This document shows, one piece after another, positions 24,065-30,907 of a stretch of 64,000 nt of DNA; positions within the stretch are counted from its first letter, which is position 1, and every line of letters begins with the position of its first letter. Origin of the DNA: a virus. The notes under the pieces are model-generated. The model ran no database searches. It saw nothing but the letters and a program-made list of their open reading frames with translations, and had not been told where the DNA came from. The stretch spans positions 209,623-273,622 of IMG/VR virus record IMGVR_UViG_3300044644_001125; one strand, 5' to 3'. Position numbers and translations under genes: made by a program.

Positions 24065-24598
24065 ATGGCAACAGACATTAAAGACGTAATACAGAATATT
24101 GAACAGATTTATGGTTCTAATAACAGTCTCGCTTTGCTAAAAGATTTCGAACGGGTTATAGATGAATTAGACACATATGTCTATGATAACTGGATTGATG
24201 GTGAATTAGTTGTTGGACCAAATGAAAGTCGTTACTTTGTTGAATGTACTTTTATGTGGCCTAAAAAGCAAATGCCAGAACCCATTGGTGGATTAAGACT
24301 AATGGAGTATGGGTGTAAAGTTGAGTTTGCTAGTTCCCATTTTTCAAGAGTTCGAAAGATTAAGAAAGTTGATGACATCAGACCAGGCACGCGTAAAGGT
24401 AAGATTGACCGCGAAGAAGTTTGGCTAGTTAAAATTGGCATGCCAAAGAAACTCATGACTGATATCACACGTGGTTATACTAATTTGGATAAAAACAAGT
24501 TAGATGATATTGCTACGATGAATCGTGGAGTGAATGCGCATGTTGACCCAGCTGAAACACAAGCAATGGAGGCTGAGAATGAACTTCCACCACTCTAA
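24065..24598 (+). CDS. T4-like conserved protein, 177 aa
   Basis: The start is set at MATDIKDVIQNIEQIYG, with SD AGGAG; an upstream in-frame extension would run through a hairpin repeat and the promoter box. A helical N-terminus precedes a beta-rich middle with YFVECTFMWPKKQMPEPIGG and a basic segment RKIKKVDDIRPGTRKGKID, ending in an acidic tail. The style and late promoter suggest a virion or assembly protein; no family named with confidence. Confidence 0.72.
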   Translation: MATDIKDVIQNIEQIYGSNNSLALLKDFERVIDELDTYVYDNWIDGELVVGPNESRYFVECTFMWPKKQMPEPIGGLRLMEYGCKVEFASSHFSRVRKIKKVDDIRPGTRKGKIDREEVWLVKIGMPKKLMTDITRGYTNLDKNKLDDIATMNRGVNAHVDPAETQAMEAENELPPL

Positions 24599-25316
24599 CT
24601 TAACCGAAGGGTTAAGACCTTTAGATTTAGAACATATGATTTACCCATTCTTTGAGATTGATACGTATCGGTCTAAGATGGGTGAAGATCAAGATGTTTG
24701 TGTTTTGAGTTTCCAACTTAAAGATAGATCACCTGCCAAAGACTTAATGGATTTCATTGAAAAAGGATACCATTATGTGTTGGATGCTGATGTAAGTGCT
24801 GGTGAATCGAATGCAGGTGATTACTATGTATTCGTTGAATTACCAAGAGAATCTCATTTAGCCAATCATATCACTGAAATCTTATATGGCGTTACTAAGT
24901 TGACTGGTATTAAAGACTTTAAGTTCAAGTTTCATACCAATGAAGCTGAACACGAAGCCAATGAAGAAACTTTAACTGCTATAGTTCCGTCTAGCCCAGC
25001 TGACTACGTTGCTATGTTAGGTGATATCAGAACTGAAGGCATTCGTAAATTCTTTACAAAGACTTTAATGGATGATTTTACCTTAGAAGACGATGTTATC
25101 ACTATTGTAAAACCTTATGGTAATCGAATCAAACTTCGATTGGTACAAGAGAATGCCATTTTAGAAGGTACTGAAGGTTATGCAATGGATGAAGCCACTA
25201 TGAGTGAAATCTTTTGGTTAACTAAAGTACTAGGTGATTATAACATCAACAAAATAGGTGAGAACTTTGTGTTTACTAACGATTCAAACACAATGCTATT
25301 GAAAAGGATTGACTAA
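24579..25316 (+). CDS. T4-like conserved virion-associated protein, 245 aa
   Basis: ATG at 24579 behind GGAGGCTGAGA, overlapping the previous gene by 20 bases. An N-terminal module (PFFEIDTYRSKMGEDQDVCVLSF) is followed by acidic and helical parts, with a C-terminal NKIGENFVFTNDSNTMLLKRID. No catalytic motif. Probably co-expressed with the previous gene and the endolysin as late proteins. Confidence 0.7.
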   Translation: MNFHHSNLTEGLRPLDLEHMIYPFFEIDTYRSKMGEDQDVCVLSFQLKDRSPAKDLMDFIEKGYHYVLDADVSAGESNAGDYYVFVELPRESHLANHITEILYGVTKLTGIKDFKFKFHTNEAEHEANEETLTAIVPSSPADYVAMLGDIRTEGIRKFFTKTLMDDFTLEDDVITIVKPYGNRIKLRLVQENAILEGTEGYAMDEATMSEIFWLTKVLGDYNINKIGENFVFTNDSNTMLLKRID

Positions 25317-25317
25317 T

Positions 25318-25932
25318 ATGTATGAAATAACAAAAGCTGACTTGGCGGCTATATTACCAAATAACAAACACATTGATGAATGGAAAGCGGCATTAGATAA
25401 GATTTTACCAAAGTATGAAATCAATACCAAGTTACGAGTTGCTGCATTTATTGCTCAATGTTCACATGAAAGTGGTCAGTTTACTGTCTTACGTGAAAAC
25501 TTGAACTATCGTGCTGAAACCTTAGTTAAAGTATTCCCCAAGTACTTTCCTACATTAGCAGTAGCCAATCAATATGCAAAGCAACCAGAAAAGATTGCAA
25601 ATAAAGTATATGGTGGTAGAATGGGTAATGGTCCAGAAGCTACTGGTGAAGGTTTTAAGTTTTGTGGTCGTGGTTTAATCCAATTGACTGGTAAAGCAAA
25701 TTACCTTAGCATGGCTAAAGACTTAGGTGTAGAAGTAGATCATTTATGTGAATACTTGTGTAGCATGGAAGGTGCTTTAGAATCTGCTTGCTGGTTCTGG
25801 GATAAACATGACCTTAATACCTATGCAGACAAGAAAGACATGCTAACCATTACTAAGAAAATCAATGGTGGCACTAATGGTTTAAAAGAACGCAATGCGA
25901 ATTATGCATTGGCCCTTAAACATTTACCTTAA
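25318..25932 (+). CDS. GH19 chitinase-type endolysin
   Basis: 204 residues of the GH19/lysozyme-like fold. Features: FIAQCSHESGQFTVLRENLN with the catalytic Glu in HESG (about residue 50), the second acidic residue downstream in LRENLNY, a YGGRMGNGPEATGEG loop, CGRGLIQLTGKANY (the GRGxxQLTG signature, 118-131), and a C-terminal ITKKINGGTNGLKERN. No signal peptide, so release would need a holin, not identified here. ATG at 25318 preferred over the TTG at 25309. It cleaves peptidoglycan glycan strands at lysis. Confidence 0.93.
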   Translation: MYEITKADLAAILPNNKHIDEWKAALDKILPKYEINTKLRVAAFIAQCSHESGQFTVLRENLNYRAETLVKVFPKYFPTLAVANQYAKQPEKIANKVYGGRMGNGPEATGEGFKFCGRGLIQLTGKANYLSMAKDLGVEVDHLCEYLCSMEGALESACWFWDKHDLNTYADKKDMLTITKKINGGTNGLKERNANYALALKHLP

Positions 25933-25941
25933 TTTGGGAAT

Positions 25942-26739
25942 ATGGATTACTACAAGATTTTAGGTTTATCGCGTGGCGCATCGGCTGATGAAATAAAGAA
26001 AGCCTATCGCTCACTGGCAATGAAACATCACCCAGACCGAGGTGGTTCTGAAGAACAATTTAAAGACATTGCAACGGCTTATGAAGTCTTAAGTGACCCA
26101 GTTAAAAAACAACGGGTTGATAATGGACAAGATCCAAATGGACCTGAACCGCAATTCAATGGTGGATTTAATCCATTTGAATTTTTCCATGGCGGTGGTC
26201 CTCATGGGTTTCATCACGTACAACGTAATACCAGTCTTTCTATCCATGTAGAAGTTTCACTTGAAGAAGTACTAACTGGTAAATCATTTGATGCTGACTT
26301 GGCTTACCCATCTGGTCAGAAGAAAACGATTAAACTTGAAGTTCCTGCTGGTGTGTTACATGGTCAGCAGATTCGATATCAAGGTCTGGGTGATGATTCG
26401 ATTGCTGGTATTCCTCCTGGTGATTTGATTGTTAATATTAACATTAGACCTCATCGAATGTTTAGACGTGAAGGTGATGCGCTAGTAGTTGAAAAAACCA
26501 TATCAGTTTGGGATGCTCTTTTAGGTACTAAACTTGAAATTCATACCCTAGATGACAGAACGCTAAACCTGACAATCCCAGCTGGTATCCAACCAGAAAC
26601 TGTTTTAAGTTGTAATGGTGAGGGATTGCCTAATATGCAAACTAAACGTCGTGGTAATCTTTTGATTAAAGTTAAAATCAAGATACCCAAAGACTTAACA
26701 CCAGATCAAATACTGCACATACAAGCAGTTGCTACTTAA
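25942..26739 (+). CDS. DnaJ/CbpA-like J-domain co-chaperone
   Basis: 265 residues. The J domain spans 1-65 (MDYYKILGLSRGASADEIKK with HHPDRGG, the HPD triad). A Gly/Phe-rich linker follows (NGGFNPFEFFHGGGPHG), then two CTD beta domains (about 95-265) with the DnaJ-C pattern SLEEVLTGKS...VPAGVLHGQQIRYQGLGDD. The CxxCxGxG zinc domain is absent, as in CbpA-type class II J proteins. It probably recruits host DnaK for folding or replication. Starts nine bases after the endolysin stop. Confidence 0.93.
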   Translation: MDYYKILGLSRGASADEIKKAYRSLAMKHHPDRGGSEEQFKDIATAYEVLSDPVKKQRVDNGQDPNGPEPQFNGGFNPFEFFHGGGPHGFHHVQRNTSLSIHVEVSLEEVLTGKSFDADLAYPSGQKKTIKLEVPAGVLHGQQIRYQGLGDDSIAGIPPGDLIVNINIRPHRMFRREGDALVVEKTISVWDALLGTKLEIHTLDDRTLNLTIPAGIQPETVLSCNGEGLPNMQTKRRGNLLIKVKIKIPKDLTPDQILHIQAVAT

Positions 26740-26743
26740 ATTC

Positions 26744-26774
26744 AATACCCAGCTATAGTCTGGGTATTCTTTTA
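26744..26774 (+). terminator. rho-independent terminator after dnaJ
   Basis: AATACCCAG / CTGGGTATT stem with a 7-base loop, followed by CTTTTATT. Confidence 0.85.
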
Positions 26775-26778
26775 TTAG

Positions 26779-26800
26779 GCTCGCACCTAACGGTGCTCGC
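26779..26800. repeat. dispersed hairpin repeat, copy 7
   Basis: Arms GCTCGCACC / GGTGCTCGC, loop TAAC, between the dnaJ terminator and the array 3 promoter. Confidence 0.75.
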
Positions 26801-26809
26801 AAATAATGG

Positions 26810-26837
26810 TTGACATCGGTTATCTTTTAGTTATAAT
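26810..26837 (+). promoter_or_regulatory. promoter of DUF1566 array 3 with motif in spacer
   Basis: TTGACA at 26810-26815, 16-base spacer with TTATCTTTTAG, TATAAT at 26832-26837. Nearly the same as the array 2 promoter at 20344, including the bases after -10 (ACGCAAAACT). Confidence 0.88.
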
Positions 26838-26862
26838 ACGCAAAACTTAACCGGAGGCAATC

Positions 26863-27063
26863 ATGAGAAAATCCCTATCACATAAAGAAATCTTAATGCT
26901 AAAACTCGATAATCTTTTAGCGACTGCTGAATCACTCGAGGACAAACTCGTAACCGAGAATAATCAATGGCAATATCGTGCAACCGTCCTACGTAGCGAT
27001 ATTCAAAATTTGATTGACTATGTAGAATGGTCGGTTGAAGAGGCTGAACATCATGAACTTTGA
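26863..27063 (+). CDS. coiled-coil lead gene of array 3, 66 aa
   Basis: Begins MRKSLSHKEILMLKLDNLLA behind CGGAGG. The entire chain is a heptad-like helix (LLATAESLEDKLVTENNQWQY, then LRSDIQNLIDYVEW), so it likely dimerises. It overlaps the first array 3 gene by 11 bases. Unrelated to the lead genes of arrays 1 and 2. Confidence 0.7.
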   Translation: MRKSLSHKEILMLKLDNLLATAESLEDKLVTENNQWQYRATVLRSDIQNLIDYVEWSVEEAEHHEL

Positions 27064-27346
27064 AATAGCACCTAAATCAACTGAGATACAAGCCAATTGG
27101 GATAATGCCAAGTTGTATTGCTTTTCTCTCAATATCAATGGAAAAACTGGATGGAGATTACCTACCAAAGACGAACTAGATGAAATATACCAATCCGAAA
27201 ATGATTTTAGGAATACATTTTACTGGTCATCTACTGTGGGTAATGGCAACGGCGCCTTGGCTCAGAGTTTCCGCACTGGCAAACAGTATGACGCCAGTAA
27301 GGACAGCGGCGGCGGCCACGTTAGAGCCATTAGGGATTTAACATGA
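27053..27346 (+). CDS. DUF1566/Lcl_C protein, array 3 copy 1, with variable segment
   Basis: 97 residues. Canonical core LNINGKTGWRLPTKDEL and FYWSSTV. The variable segment at 27236-27319 is unusual: even the framework Glu, Trp and Tyr codons have changed (STV for STE, ALAQ for AWxQ, HVRA for YVRA). That is consistent with mutation having reached framework adenines or with selection being relaxed. Codons in the segment are NNC/NNT-rich. Confidence 0.85.
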   Translation: MNFEIAPKSTEIQANWDNAKLYCFSLNINGKTGWRLPTKDELDEIYQSENDFRNTFYWSSTVGNGNGALAQSFRTGKQYDASKDSGGGHVRAIRDLT

Positions 27347-27639
27347 AATACGAAATAGCACCTAAATCAACTGAAACAAGATTAACATGGGAAGAAGCTA
27401 GAATGTATTGCTTTTCTCTTAATATCGATGGTAAGATCGGATGGAGATTACCCACTAAAGAAGAACTCAACGAGATTTATGAATCAGTAAACGATTTCGA
27501 GAAGGCTTGGTACTGGTCCTCTACTGAGAACAATGGCAACACCGCCTGGAGTCAGGGTTTCAACGGTGGCTACCGGAGCAACGGCGGCAATAAGGTCAAC
27601 GGCCTTAACTACGTTAGAGCCATCAGATCAATCCCTTAA
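27343..27639 (+). CDS. DUF1566/Lcl_C protein, array 3 copy 2, with variable segment
   Basis: 98 residues; LNIDGKIGWRLPTKEEL, WYWSSTE, closing YVRAIRSIP. The variable segment 27529-27609 reads NNGNTAWSQGFNGGYRSNGG, one codon longer than most copies. It keeps many AAC/AAT codons, so this copy is near the expected unmutated template. Confidence 0.86.
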   Translation: MKYEIAPKSTETRLTWEEARMYCFSLNIDGKIGWRLPTKEELNEIYESVNDFEKAWYWSSTENNGNTAWSQGFNGGYRSNGGNKVNGLNYVRAIRSIP

Positions 27640-27727
27640 CCTTTAGTATTTTTTGCGAGGCATAAAGCCTAAAAGATGATTAATAATAATGCGAGCACCG
27701 TTAGGTGCGATTCAATAGGAAAACCAA
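27640..27727 (+). repeat. duplicated inter-cassette spacer, copy A
   Basis: An 88-base spacer holding AGGC-ATAAA-GCCT, CTAAAAGATGATT, the hairpin repeat (copy 8, 27691-27710) and an AATAGGAAAACC ribosome site. Almost identical spacers recur at 28309-28397 and 28692-28778. Confidence 0.8.
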
Positions 27728-28018
27728 ATGAACTTTGAAATAGCACCTAAATCAACTGAGATAAAAGCAAATTGGGATGATGCCAGATTATATTGCTTTG
27801 CTCTTAATATAGATGGTAAGACTGGATGGAGATTACCAAATAAAGAAGAATTGAATGAAATCTATGAATCCGAAAATGATTTTAGGAATACATTTTACTG
27901 GTCATCTACCGAGAACGATGACAGCAACGCATGGATGCAGTCCTTCAACAGTGGTGGTCAGACCTTCAACCTCAAGAGCATCGACATACTCTACGTTAGA
28001 GCAGTGAGAGATATATGA
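27728..28018 (+). CDS. DUF1566/Lcl_C protein, array 3 copy 3, with variable segment
   Basis: 96 residues; core LNIDGKTGWRLPNKEEL, FYWSSTE, closing YVRAVRDI. Variable segment 27914-27991 encodes NDDSNAWMQSFNSGGQTFNL. It is the most altered in its second half, where hydrophobic Leu/Ile codons (CTC, ATC, ATA) appear in columns that are Asn or Tyr elsewhere. Confidence 0.86.
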   Translation: MNFEIAPKSTEIKANWDDARLYCFALNIDGKTGWRLPNKEELNEIYESENDFRNTFYWSSTENDDSNAWMQSFNSGGQTFNLKSIDILYVRAVRDI

Positions 28019-28308
28019 ACTTTGAAATAGCACCTAAATCAACTGAGATCCAAGCCAATTGGTATGATGCCAGATTATATTGCTTTGCTCTTAATATAGA
28101 TGGTAAGACTGGATGGAGATTACCTACCTTAGAAGAATTAAATGAAATTTATGAATCAGAAAATGATTTTGAAAAATGGGGATATTGGTCTTCTACTGAG
28201 AGCAGTGGCGACTACGCCTGGAAGCAGAATTTCAACGGTGGCAACCAGTACACCGGTAATAAGAACTACGGCGGCTACTACGTTAGAGCCATCAGATCAA
28301 TCCCTTAA
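28015..28308 (+). CDS. DUF1566/Lcl_C protein, array 3 copy 4, with variable segment
   Basis: 97 residues, ATGA-coupled to copy 3. Core as in copy 3, GYWSSTE, closing YVRAIRSIP. Variable segment 28201-28278 encodes SSGDYAWKQNFNGGNQYTGN, with third bases C or T in nearly all codons. Confidence 0.87.
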   Translation: MNFEIAPKSTEIQANWYDARLYCFALNIDGKTGWRLPTLEELNEIYESENDFEKWGYWSSTESSGDYAWKQNFNGGNQYTGNKNYGGYYVRAIRSIP

Positions 28309-28397
28309 CCTTTGGTATTTTTTTGCGAGGCATAAAGCCTAAAAGATGATTAATAATAATGCGAGCACCGCTAGGTGCGATCCAATAGGAAAACCAA
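28309..28397 (+). repeat. duplicated inter-cassette spacer, copy B
   Basis: Nearly identical to 27640-27727, including CTAAAAGATGATTAATAAT and the hairpin repeat (copy 9, 28361-28380). The duplication unit includes the end of the upstream gene (CAATCCCTTAACC). Confidence 0.8.
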
Positions 28398-28691
28398 ATG
28401 AACTTTGAAATAGCACCTAAATCAACTGAAATTAGACTAAACTGGTTTGATGCCAAGTTGTATTGCTTTGCTCTTAACATAGATGGTAAGACTGGATGGA
28501 GATTGCCAGATGAAGAAGAACTCAACGAGATTTATGAATCAGAAAACGATTTCGTTGGTAACTACTACTGGTCCTCTACTGAGATCAATAGCTACCTTGT
28601 CTGGAGTCAGAGTTTCAGTAATGGCGATCAGGGCAACAGCTCTAAGTACTACGGCTCTGTCTATGTTAGAGCCATCAGATCAATCCCTTAA
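28398..28691 (+). CDS. DUF1566/Lcl_C protein, array 3 copy 5, with variable segment
   Basis: 97 residues; LNIDGKTGWRLPDEEEL, YYWSSTE, closing YVRAIRSIP. Variable segment 28584-28661 encodes INSYLVWSQSFSNGDQGNSS. AWxQ is changed to VWSQ. AATAGGAAAACC serves as the ribosome site. Confidence 0.87.
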   Translation: MNFEIAPKSTEIRLNWFDAKLYCFALNIDGKTGWRLPDEEELNEIYESENDFVGNYYWSSTEINSYLVWSQSFSNGDQGNSSKYYGSVYVRAIRSIP

Positions 28692-28778
28692 CCTTTTGGC
28701 TTTTTGCGAGGCATAAAGCCTAAAAGATGATTAATAACATTGCGAGCACCGCTAGGTGCGAGCCAATAGGAAAACCAA
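28692..28778 (+). repeat. duplicated inter-cassette spacer, copy C
   Basis: The third copy of the inter-cassette spacer, with CTAAAAGATGATTAATAAC and the full hairpin repeat (copy 10, 28742-28763). Confidence 0.8.
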
Positions 28779-29090
28779 ATGAAATTTGAAATAGCACCCA
28801 AATCAACAGAGATTCGAGCCAATTGGTATGATGCCAGATTATATTGCTTTGCTCTTAACATAGATGGTAAGACTGGATGGAGATTACCAAATAAAGAAGA
28901 ATTGGATGAAATATACCAATCCGAAAATGATTCCGAAAATGATTTCGAAATTGGTTGGGATTGGTATTGGTCCTCAACTGAGTACAATGATGACTTAGTC
29001 GTCTGGATTCAGTATTTCTATAATGGGCTTCAGAATAACGGTAAAAAGAACAGCCGCAGCGGATACGTTAGAGCCATCCGAGATATCTAA
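28779..29090 (+). CDS. DUF1566/Lcl_C protein, array 3 copy 6, with internal duplication
   Basis: 103 residues. The acidic ESEND motif is duplicated in tandem (QSENDSENDFEIGWDW, near 28917-28947), which lengthens the loop before YWSSTE. Variable segment 28983-29063 encodes YNDDLVVWIQYFYNGLQNNG. Closing YVRAIRDI. Confidence 0.85.
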   Translation: MKFEIAPKSTEIRANWYDARLYCFALNIDGKTGWRLPNKEELDEIYQSENDSENDFEIGWDWYWSSTEYNDDLVVWIQYFYNGLQNNGKKNSRSGYVRAIRDI

Positions 29091-29112
29091 ATTTTAATTA
29101 AATGGTAGACAA

Positions 29113-29793
29113 ATGAATATTAATCAAGAAATTGCAAGAGTAAAATATCGCCTTAGTAAATTAGAACAACAGCGAGATGAATTCCGGAGTATGTTTTTAC
29201 CAAACAATCGTGATAACAAGGTTGATTGTAATTATAACAAAAACCGTGTTGATAAATGGAGACTGCCTAATGTCTCTAACTACGAAGTTAAAGAATGGTT
29301 AATTAACCTTGCATACGGTGTGCGTTCAAAATTCGTGACCGCTGATGAATTAATGCATAAATTGCACTCATTGCCTACCGAGGTGCATGAGCGTATAATG
29401 TGGCACGCAAGTACTGATGGTGGGCAATGTTTCGAAGATCTGTTTAGTGGTGATAGTTCACCTGTTACTGAATCCGCTGCAAGTGAATCGAATTTTGAAA
29501 TAGCCCCAAAATCAACCGAAGTTAAAACTAATTGGTACTATGCCAAACTGTATTGTATTGCTCTTAATATCGATGGAAAGACTGGTTGGCGTATGCCATC
29601 TAAAGAAGAACTAAATCAGATATACGAATCTGAAAATGATTTTGAGAAGGATTGGTATTGGTCATCCACTGAGGCTATTGGTGAACAAGGTCATGGTGAT
29701 TATGCTTGGTATCAGCATTTTGGTCCATATCCGGTACCGGACTTCTACAAGAAGTCTTACAAAAGATACATTAGAGCTATCAGATCAATATAG
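29113..29793 (+). CDS. two-domain protein: unknown N-domain fused to DUF1566/Lcl_C
   Basis: 226 residues. Residues 1-128 are a new domain: a coiled coil (INQEIARVKYRLSKLEQQRD), then KWRLPNVSNYEVKEWLINLA and a helical part ending in an acidic Ser-rich linker. Residues 129-226 are a DUF1566 domain (FEIAPKSTEVKTNWYYAK, GKTGWRMPSKEEL, DWYWSSTE, YIRAIRSI). Its last segment (29662-29775) is longer and uses G and A third bases, so it does not look diversified. The only fused member in the window. Confidence 0.82.
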   Translation: MNINQEIARVKYRLSKLEQQRDEFRSMFLPNNRDNKVDCNYNKNRVDKWRLPNVSNYEVKEWLINLAYGVRSKFVTADELMHKLHSLPTEVHERIMWHASTDGGQCFEDLFSGDSSPVTESAASESNFEIAPKSTEVKTNWYYAKLYCIALNIDGKTGWRMPSKEELNQIYESENDFEKDWYWSSTEAIGEQGHGDYAWYQHFGPYPVPDFYKKSYKRYIRAIRSI

Positions 29794-29821
29794 TTCTCGC
29801 GAACCAAACAGGAGACAAAAA

Positions 29822-30118
29822 ATGAACTTTGAAATAGCACCTAAATCGACTGAGATACAAACCAACTGGGAAGAAGCTAGAATGTATTGCTTTTCTCTTA
29901 ATATCGATGGTAAGATCGGATGGAGATTGCCAACTAAAGAAGAACTAAACGACATTTATGAATCAGAAAATGATTTTGAAGAATGGTACTACTGGTCCTC
30001 TACTGAGTCCAATGGCTCAAAAGCATGGTTTCAGAATTTCAACGTTGGCCACCAGAGCAGTCACGGCGTTAAGAACAACGGCAACATCTACGGTAGAGCC
30101 ATTAGAGATTTACTATGA
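29822..30118 (+). CDS. DUF1566/Lcl_C protein, array 3 copy 8, with variable segment
   Basis: 98 residues from the ATG behind CAGGAGAC. Core LNIDGKIGWRLPTKEEL, YYWSSTE. Variable segment 30008-30088 encodes SNGSKAWFQNFNVGHQSSHG. The closing motif is YGRAIRDLL, where GTT has become GGT (Val to Gly). A few columns (TCA, AAA) break the NNC/NNT rule. Confidence 0.85.
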   Translation: MNFEIAPKSTEIQTNWEEARMYCFSLNIDGKIGWRLPTKEELNDIYESENDFEEWYYWSSTESNGSKAWFQNFNVGHQSSHGVKNNGNIYGRAIRDLL

Positions 30119-30420
30119 ACTTTGAAATAGCACCTAAATCAACTGAGATCCAATCCAATTGGGATGATGCCAAGTTGTATTGTTTTTCCCTTAATATCGA
30201 TGGTAAGACTGGATGGAGATTACCTACCAAACAAGAACTGAATGAGATATACCAATCAGAAAATGATTTTGAAAACAATTGGTATTGGTCCTCGACCGAG
30301 TACTCCTCGACTGAGTACGATGGCATCTTCGTCTGGTATCAGAATATGTCAAACGGAGTTCAGTACAACCGTACTAAGAACGGCAGCTACTACGTTAGAG
30401 CCATTAGATCAATCACTTAA
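30115..30420 (+). CDS. DUF1566/Lcl_C protein, array 3 copy 9, with 15-base duplication
   Basis: 101 residues, ATGA-coupled. The YWSSTEY strand contains a tandem 15-base duplication (TCCTCGACCGAGTAC then TCCTCGACTGAGTAC, 30289-30318), giving SSTEYSSTEY. Variable segment 30301-30390 follows. Closing YVRAIRSIT. Confidence 0.85.
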   Translation: MNFEIAPKSTEIQSNWDDAKLYCFSLNIDGKTGWRLPTKQELNEIYQSENDFENNWYWSSTEYSSTEYDGIFVWYQNMSNGVQYNRTKNGSYYVRAIRSIT

Positions 30421-30434
30421 CCTTTTGGATTATC

Positions 30435-30728
30435 ATGAACTTTGAAATAGCACCAAAATCAACTGAGATAAAAGCAAATTGGGATGATGCCAGATTATAT
30501 TGCTTTGCTCTTAACATAGATGGTAAGACAGGGTGGCGTATGCCATCTAAAGAAGAACTCAACGAGATTTATGAATCAGTAAACGATTTCGAGAAGGCTT
30601 GGTACTGGTCCTCTACTGAGAATAATGGCAACTACGCCTGGGATCAGTTTATGTCGAATGGCTACCAGGCCAGCGGCAATAAGAACTACGGCACCTTCTA
30701 CGTTAGAGCAGTTAGATCAATCCCTTAA
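30435..30728 (+). CDS. DUF1566/Lcl_C protein, array 3 copy 10, with variable segment
   Basis: 97 residues; LNIDGKTGWRMPSKEEL, WYWSSTE, closing YVRAVRSIP. Variable segment 30621-30698 encodes NNGNYAWDQFMSNGYQASGN. No clear ribosome site, so translation may depend on the upstream copy 14 bases away. Last gene of array 3. Confidence 0.85.
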   Translation: MNFEIAPKSTEIKANWDDARLYCFALNIDGKTGWRMPSKEELNEIYESVNDFEKAWYWSSTENNGNYAWDQFMSNGYQASGNKNYGTFYVRAVRSIP

Positions 30729-30742
30729 CCTTTAGTATTTTT

Positions 30743-30764
30743 GCGAGCTCCGCTAGGAGCGAGC
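30743..30764. repeat. dispersed hairpin repeat, copy 11
   Basis: Arms GCGAGCTCC / GGAGCGAGC, loop GCTA; core stem GCTCC/GGAGC is a compensated variant. Confidence 0.75.
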
Positions 30765-30781
30765 CAATAAACAATTAACCC

Positions 30782-30876
30782 TTGACTTATCGAATATTCC
30801 CTGTATACTACAACTTCGCTACATACTGTAATACAGAAAAACAAACCTTGACTTGTACTAGAAAACAAGTTAAACT
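30782..30876 (+). promoter_or_regulatory. tandem sigma70-like promoters of the ClpA-type gene
   Basis: P1: TTGACT at 30782-30787, 16-base spacer, TATACT at 30804-30809. P2: TTGACT at 30848-30853, 17-base spacer, TAAACT at 30871-30876. Both point to the gene at 30908. Confidence 0.75.
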
Positions 30877-30907
30877 AACTATAACATTAATAACCTAGGA
30901 GTTACGA

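Noticed and set aside
27640-28778. CRISPR-like array
   Set aside because: The repeats are separated by whole genes of about 300 bases, not by short unique spacers, and are cassette duplications.
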